Below are positions 58,740-64,000 of a stretch of DNA of 64,000 nucleotides, in pieces (the stretch's first letter is position 1; every line of letters begins with the position of its first letter). The stretch covers positions 62,001 to 126,000 of the forward strand of contig JAZKJV010008273.1 of assembly GCA_037367405.1 (NCBI GenBank), read 5' to 3'. A program made the position numbers and the translations under genes. The stretch is from Ottelia alismoides. Taxonomy: Eukaryota; Streptophyta; Magnoliopsida; Alismatales; Hydrocharitaceae. The notes under the pieces are model-generated. The model was not told where the DNA came from. It saw nothing but the letters and a program-made list of their open reading frames with translations, and ran no database searches.

Positions 58740-61700
58740 TCTTAAGCTCCTCACAAGGCGGGAACTTAGTCGCTGAGTCGACCACACCAAATCCGGAATA
58801 AAACAACAATTAACCCACAATAATATATGCAATGAATATCAAAAATGTGGAGTTAAAATTTATTATAACTCTACATGTAAAATGTGTATAGGTGTAAGTA
58901 CAGGTAGAGGTCGAACACTGGGAGGCGAAGGGAATGTATGTGATGTATCCATTATTCAATCCATTGATCATGTCCAATTATTGTTTTAGTGGGTTTTAGG
59001 TTTTTATAATTAATTTTTTTTTAATTTTTTCTTTTTCATATTTTTAGGGTTTTTTTCATTTTCTGGACTCAATATATAAATAAATATACCGTATACAATT
59101 TTTTTTGGAATTTTTCAAAATCATTTTCTAATTTTTTTTGTATTTTATAATTTAAACAGTATGAAAATGGCTTCCATTTCATTTTTAATAATCAGGAAAA
59201 ATGCAAAAAAATGCAAAATAAAATATGAGCGTGAACAAGCATGGCAGAGAGCACCTATCCTGATTTTTGTGGATTTTTAGAAGCCATCTAGGTATTTTTA
59301 ATAAATAGATAAAGAGACAAAAATGAAACAGCCTGGTAGGGGTATTTTTGCAAATAAAATAAGTTACAGGGGCATCAGTGCAAAAATACCAGAAAGTTAT
59401 AACGTTTTCTGCGATTTTAGGGATTAAAATTAAATATGCAAACCCGCCAGGGCCCCCTTGAAATTTACCCACCACGTGGGACTGCACGTGGTCCGCACCC
59501 ACAGGGACCAAAATGTAATTATAGAAAAGTTAAGGGTCCTGGTTGTAATTCTTCATAAAAATATAACACTGGAAATTTTATTTCATGGACTAAAATTATA
59601 TTTACAAACATACAGGGGGTCTTATGCAAAATACCCACCTCACGTGGGACGACACGTGAGGTGACGTGGAATGGACCCAAAAGTAATATGAAAATAGTAT
59701 AGGGGGTCAGGTACAAAAATTCCACTTTATTTACAACGTTATATTTTATTTACAATATTAAACAATAAATCCAAAAGGTAAAGGGGCTGGATATGCAATT
59801 TACCCCTAAAATGCGCGCTGGCGAACGGTTGGATGCGAGTCACTAGCACACGTGGCGCCTCCACGTGCGCCGATGCCGGTTCGCCGATGGAGCGCTAGGA
59901 TTAGATCTCGCGTGAGATATGACGGTCGCTGCTTCGCTCCATCGGACGGTTGCTGCTCGATCTGGGCCTTCGTCTTCATCCAACGGCTGAGAGGACGCGT
60001 GGAAGAACAGGGAAGAAGACTCGCCGGGGCGAGCTTCCTCCTCCTCGATCTCGCTCTCCGGCCGACCATCGCTGCTCCTGAAGGTCCCATTCGCTTCCTG
60101 GAAGGTGTCTCTAGCTGCTGGAGGTGTCGGATCGTCCGAAGGCACAATGGAGCGGCGCCACGAGCTCGAGGAAGGAGCGGCGCTCCAGGTACCTCCGCCC
60201 ACATTGAAAACGTCTCCTGGTGCCTTTCTTCGCACCTAACCTGCACAGGAATGTAGAGGGGCTCGAGGTCGTTCTCCTCGACCCGGGGTTTGAAGCTGGG
60301 AGCATGAAAATGACGGGGGTGACGATGCTCCGGCGAAGCGGCGGAGGCGAGCATCGATTCGCGGAACCAAGGGGGGCTCCGGTTGGTAGGGATTGACTGG
60401 AAGATGGAGAAAGTGGTGGGGAGTGAAATGAGGGCGAAAGCGAGTCGTGAACTGATCGGGATCACAGTGAAAAGCTCGCCGGAGCGAAGCTCCGGCGAAC
60501 TACGAAACAACTAAATTACGCTAACCTACGAATCGAAATGCAAAATAAATGACGGAAATGAAATGCTGGAACAAAAATCTACCTAAAAATGTAAAGGCGC
60601 AGCTCTTATACCTGGAGGAACTCCAGGGAGCAGGGTGGCTGCCGGAGCGCCACCATGGGTGCAACCTCCGCCTCTCCGAACGATTCAAAGTGCGGGCAAG
60701 CTCCTCCTGTCACCAGGAGCATCGCCGGGACCGAATTCTGGGAAGGGATTGGCTGGAAAGCTGACCAAATTTGGCGAGGGAGGCGGTGGATCTTTATTTA
60801 TAGACAGGTGGAGCACCCTTATTGACCAGGCCATGGCCGGCGATGCACACTATGTACATGAAATCTAGATGCTCGGCGGGGATCACGGGTGAAAGGAGAA
60901 CAAATCTCCTGAAGTGACTGTTGGCGATGGATCACTGAGCCATGCGGGAAAAAGGGAAGAGGGGACAAGACAGGTCTGACGGGTCAGTCAGAGGCGCAGG
61001 GGGAGTTGACCGGAGGTCAACTTTCCCTGGCCCCTGATTGGTCCACGTCAGGCTTATCTTGACTCCTTTATTTAACGTATTAAATGAATTAATTAGGATT
61101 TACTTATAAAATAAAAATGTTTATAATTTAATGTAGTATTTATTTATGATTTTTATTTAATTTTTTGAAGTATTTTATTACGGTTTTATTAAGATAATGT
61201 GTATATGTATGTATTTACATGTATTTTTGTGTATTTTATTTTTAATTTGTTTATTTTCTTTTATTATTTTATTGGCTTATTTTATAAATTTATAATTTAT
61301 TTTTGTGAATAAATAGATATTTTTGTTCCATTTTTAAGAGTTTATTTTCATTTTTAAATAAATTTGTATATGTATATGTGAGTATACTTATAGGTATTTT
61401 ACCTATATATTATATTCATTTATTTTATTTAATGAATTTTATGTGTTTTTATTTCGGATTTGTATTTTTAATAACTAGTATATAATATGTACATTATTAT
61501 AAAAATATGGATGAATAAAAGAATAAAAGAATTAAATTTCCTTTTATTTATATACATTCTTCTCATAGGTATTTTGCCTATGTAATACATAGACTTATTT
61601 TATTTCTCAATTTCTTTTTGGTTTTCTTTGAGTTTTGATATGTACCAGTATTATATACATTATTTACAATATTCTAAAAATATGAATTTATAAAAATAAT

Positions 61701-62367
61701 GAGTATTGAATAAAATGAATATTTTGATCAGGTATTATGTACAAGAAGGGCCAAAAACCTAACTTTCACAGATGGGCTCTAAAAATTATGAAACCAATTT
61801 TATAAAATAGTTTATGAAATGCTATATACAATTAAAGGTGAGTTTGGGTGATTTGGAGTTTTTATTTGCAAGATATTGGTCTGTGAAGTTGAGATTTTTG
61901 CTTTTTATTATGTGTATAAAATGTATACTGAAAATTATTTTTGCACAAACTCAATTTTGTATTTTTATTTACATTATTATCTACAACTTTTATGAACAAA
62001 GTTTCTTTATCTGATGAATAAATAATTATGTACAAAATAGGTGCCAAAAATGCATAAATGAATGAATTAATAAATGAGATATTTATTGTATAATTGGCCC
62101 TTATCTCCCCCTACTTTATTCCTTGTCGACCAATTCCATGCTGGCCTTGGTCTCGGGGTTAGGGTCATAAAATATTTGCAATATTTTATTCCTTTTTCTT
62201 TTCTTCTCTTTATTCTATAATTTTGGCATTAAAAACCTTATTTTATGTATAATTAGTACAATAAATAATAGATGCTAATATGAACAAATTAATGCTATTT
62301 ACATGCATTTGCTGGGGTTTTTAAGGCCAAAATGATAGAATAAAGGTGATGAAATGGAGATTCATCA
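58740..62367 (-). mobile_element. 3' LTR of long-LTR element (copy D)
   Basis: On the minus strand it starts TGATGAATCTCCATTTCATC at 62367, next to the polypurine tract. Then come GTCGACAAGGAATAAAGTAG (about 62127), the CTAACTTTCACAGATGGGCTC block at 61750 shared with copy A (23838), a TATA box (60792-60803), a GC-rich leader (59800-60900), and a CAGTGTTCGACCTCTACC-like motif near 58910. The end is placed near 58740 by comparison with copies A and C and is uncertain by tens of bases. Open frames in the GC-rich part are not genes. Confidence 0.75.
60792..60803 (-). promoter_or_regulatory. TATA box of the copy D LTR
   Basis: CTATAAATAAAG on the minus strand, about 1.56 kb inside the LTR, is followed by a GC-rich leader. 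Its position relative to the leader is the same as in copy A. Confidence 0.6.
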
Positions 62368-64000
62368 CCCCCCTATACTTGCCTTTGCTAGTCCCTAGCA
62401 AATACTTATGCAATAAGTACAAAAAGAACAAAGAATAAGAAGAAAAGAAAAAGTAAAAATAAAGAATTTAAAGAATAAATTGAATTGGTCATGATTTTTA
62501 AACTCATCTGTACAAACTCAAAGTTTGGAGCTCCGGTTAGACCTTGGTGTGAGAATGTGTGTGGAACCTAGTCGGGAACCAAATTTAAAACACAACAGCC
62601 TTCGATAGTCACAGAACTTGGTTCAAATCACCTCAATAGCCAGGTCAGAACTAGCCTACACCATACACAAACCCTTATGACTATGAAGCTGACTTGTACA
62701 GTGTAAGTGATAGTGGCTCCCCACCTCAGAAGTGGCAAAGAAACAACCTCCCCCATCCTGGTAACTCTAATGCCTCGGTCTAGCAACTCTTTCCTCGAGA
62801 AGCGGGGTATTCCCTTCTAAGTTCAAGTGCAACCGGCTCAAGAAGAGGGGGAAGAAGTATAGACTTTTGGAAGCTCAGCCAGTGTAGCCGAGTCTCCCGC
62901 TGCAAGCTTCATGAGATGAAACATGGATACCATAAGCTTGAACTATATACACTCCGGTGGGGTTATTAAATTTTCAATCCGACCCACCACTTTTTTGGAG
63001 TTCTCTTTTTTTTTTTTTCAATTGCATCTGTACAACATATCTACATGGTGCAGCATATATACAAGAAATTTCTCCTTGAGCCAGTAGACTATCCCTCTTT
63101 TGAAGCTTTATTGCAACCCACAGCTTCAGTCCTTAGACTTCATCACCACTAGACCAAGTTGAGGTGCACTTCCTTCACTATAAGAAGAAGAGAGGTTCCG
63201 CCTAGAAGTACTACCCTCATATGCTACCCCAAGCCAAAGGAAACTGCCTCCTCACCACCTCATCCATGGAGAGCTATGTGAAAGGTGCAGGTGTCCAAGT
63301 TAGGTCACGGCCGACAAGAGTCATGCGTGTGTTTCGAAAAGTTCTAGTAAGTCCACTGAGGTGACTTGAACCTAGCCCTGTTTTCTCAAAGAATTAAGTC
63401 TGAATAGTCCTGAAGTACCTTAAACCTAGTTCCCATAAGGTTCCAGTGCAGTTAGGTGCAGTAAGGTCCAACCAAGCTCCAATCTTCGACTTTATTGGAC
63501 TAGTTCAATCATCAAGCTCAATCAACGAATATGAATGCTATGCAAATGCTATTTACAAATATGCACAGAATAATGCAATTTTTTCAAAGAACATGAAAAC
63601 AAAGAGAGGAATTTTTACACAAAGAAAGTTTGCAAATAATTTTGGCACTCAAAGTATAAAATATGTACAGCTATTTACACGGGCGTGCCGCTTTATTTTT
63701 AAAGAATTTATGGGTTCTAACAAAGTGATTTATTTAGGTGTATACATAATTGATAAAGAATTTTTATGTATATATTGATATCATATTTTACTTTATTTTA
63801 TTTATTATAATGCTTTTATTCCTCAGATTTATTTGAAAATCATTTTGAAAACTATAGTACAAAATATCTTTTGCAAATATTTACAAACATTTGAAATCCA
63901 TTTTGCAAAGATTTTGCAAACACTATATATACATTTTTCACAATATTTTTACAAAATATTTTCACAATCATTTGCAAATAGGTTTTCAAATCCTTTATTT
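62368..64000 (-). mobile_element. Non-coding internal region of long-LTR element (copy D)
   Basis: This lies upstream of the 3' LTR on the minus strand and runs off the window. The segment next to the LTR matches the 165-bp interior of copy C. It holds no recognisable pol or env; open frames are short, and a 110-codon plus-strand frame at 63446-63778 has no motif. Long non-coding DNA between pol and the 3' LTR is known from Tat/Athila-type gypsy elements and from LARDs. Which applies cannot be decided because the rest is outside the window. Confidence 0.6.

Noticed and set aside
59806..60510. 234-codon minus-strand frame in a GC-rich stretch
   Set aside because: It is in the transcribed leader of the copy D LTR and overlaps open frames on both strands without any recognised motif.

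Overview
The window looks like nuclear DNA of a flowering plant. The evidence is spliceosomal introns with GT..AG borders, plant-type LINE, copia, gypsy, hAT, PIF/Harbinger and Mutator-like elements, many AT-rich intergenic stretches, and a 300-bp piece of plastid psbA. I cannot name the species. Only one ordinary host gene is recognisable, the 5' part of an NHL-repeat protein gene on the minus strand (17105-18618, three exons). Almost everything else is transposon sequence, much of it nested.

Left part (1-16000). A chromovirus-type gypsy end with its LTR (about 2560-4048, minus) abuts a GC-rich LTR-like block (4049-5960). Next come a LINE fragment split by a 426-bp hAT MITE with perfect 8-bp target duplications, a spliced but decayed hAT transposase (7223-8347, plus), a second LINE 3' fragment, and a nearly full-length LINE (9458 to about 15990, minus). 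That LINE has an AP endonuclease, an RT with YADD and a zf-RVT; its ORF1 is broken by a psbA fragment and by an 837-bp hAT-type MITE.

Centre-left (16000-28000). The NHL gene is followed by a 5.5-kb Harbinger element (19136-24676) with TTA target duplications. It encodes a decayed DDE transposase and carries a 2.8-kb solo LTR. Two MITEs at 27373-27611 and 41114-41369 share its ends, so it looks like their parental type. A gypsy gag remnant (25500-26549, minus) lies between.

Centre (28000-41400). A decayed plus-strand reverse transcriptase with a restriction-like endonuclease tail (28600-33898) is interrupted by a 2.7-kb copia element bounded by a perfect CTTCT duplication. The copia keeps gag, protease and integrase but has lost RT and nearly all of its 3' LTR. 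A Mutator-like element with long inverted ends (35127-39741) follows and is itself interrupted by a 3.4-kb solo LTR.

Right part (45600-64000). A degraded copia element (about 46255-53700, minus) sits inside the RNase H region of another copia element. Beyond it lie two members of the long-LTR, non-coding family also seen at 21473 and 36066. They are in opposite orientation, with LTRs at 55095-57200 (plus) and about 58740-62367 (minus), and the latter is followed by 1.6 kb of non-coding internal sequence.

The genes form no pathway. The interest lies in insertion order, captured DNA, the link between one autonomous-type element and its MITEs, and the unusual RT/endonuclease family. No tRNA, rRNA or CRISPR was recognised.
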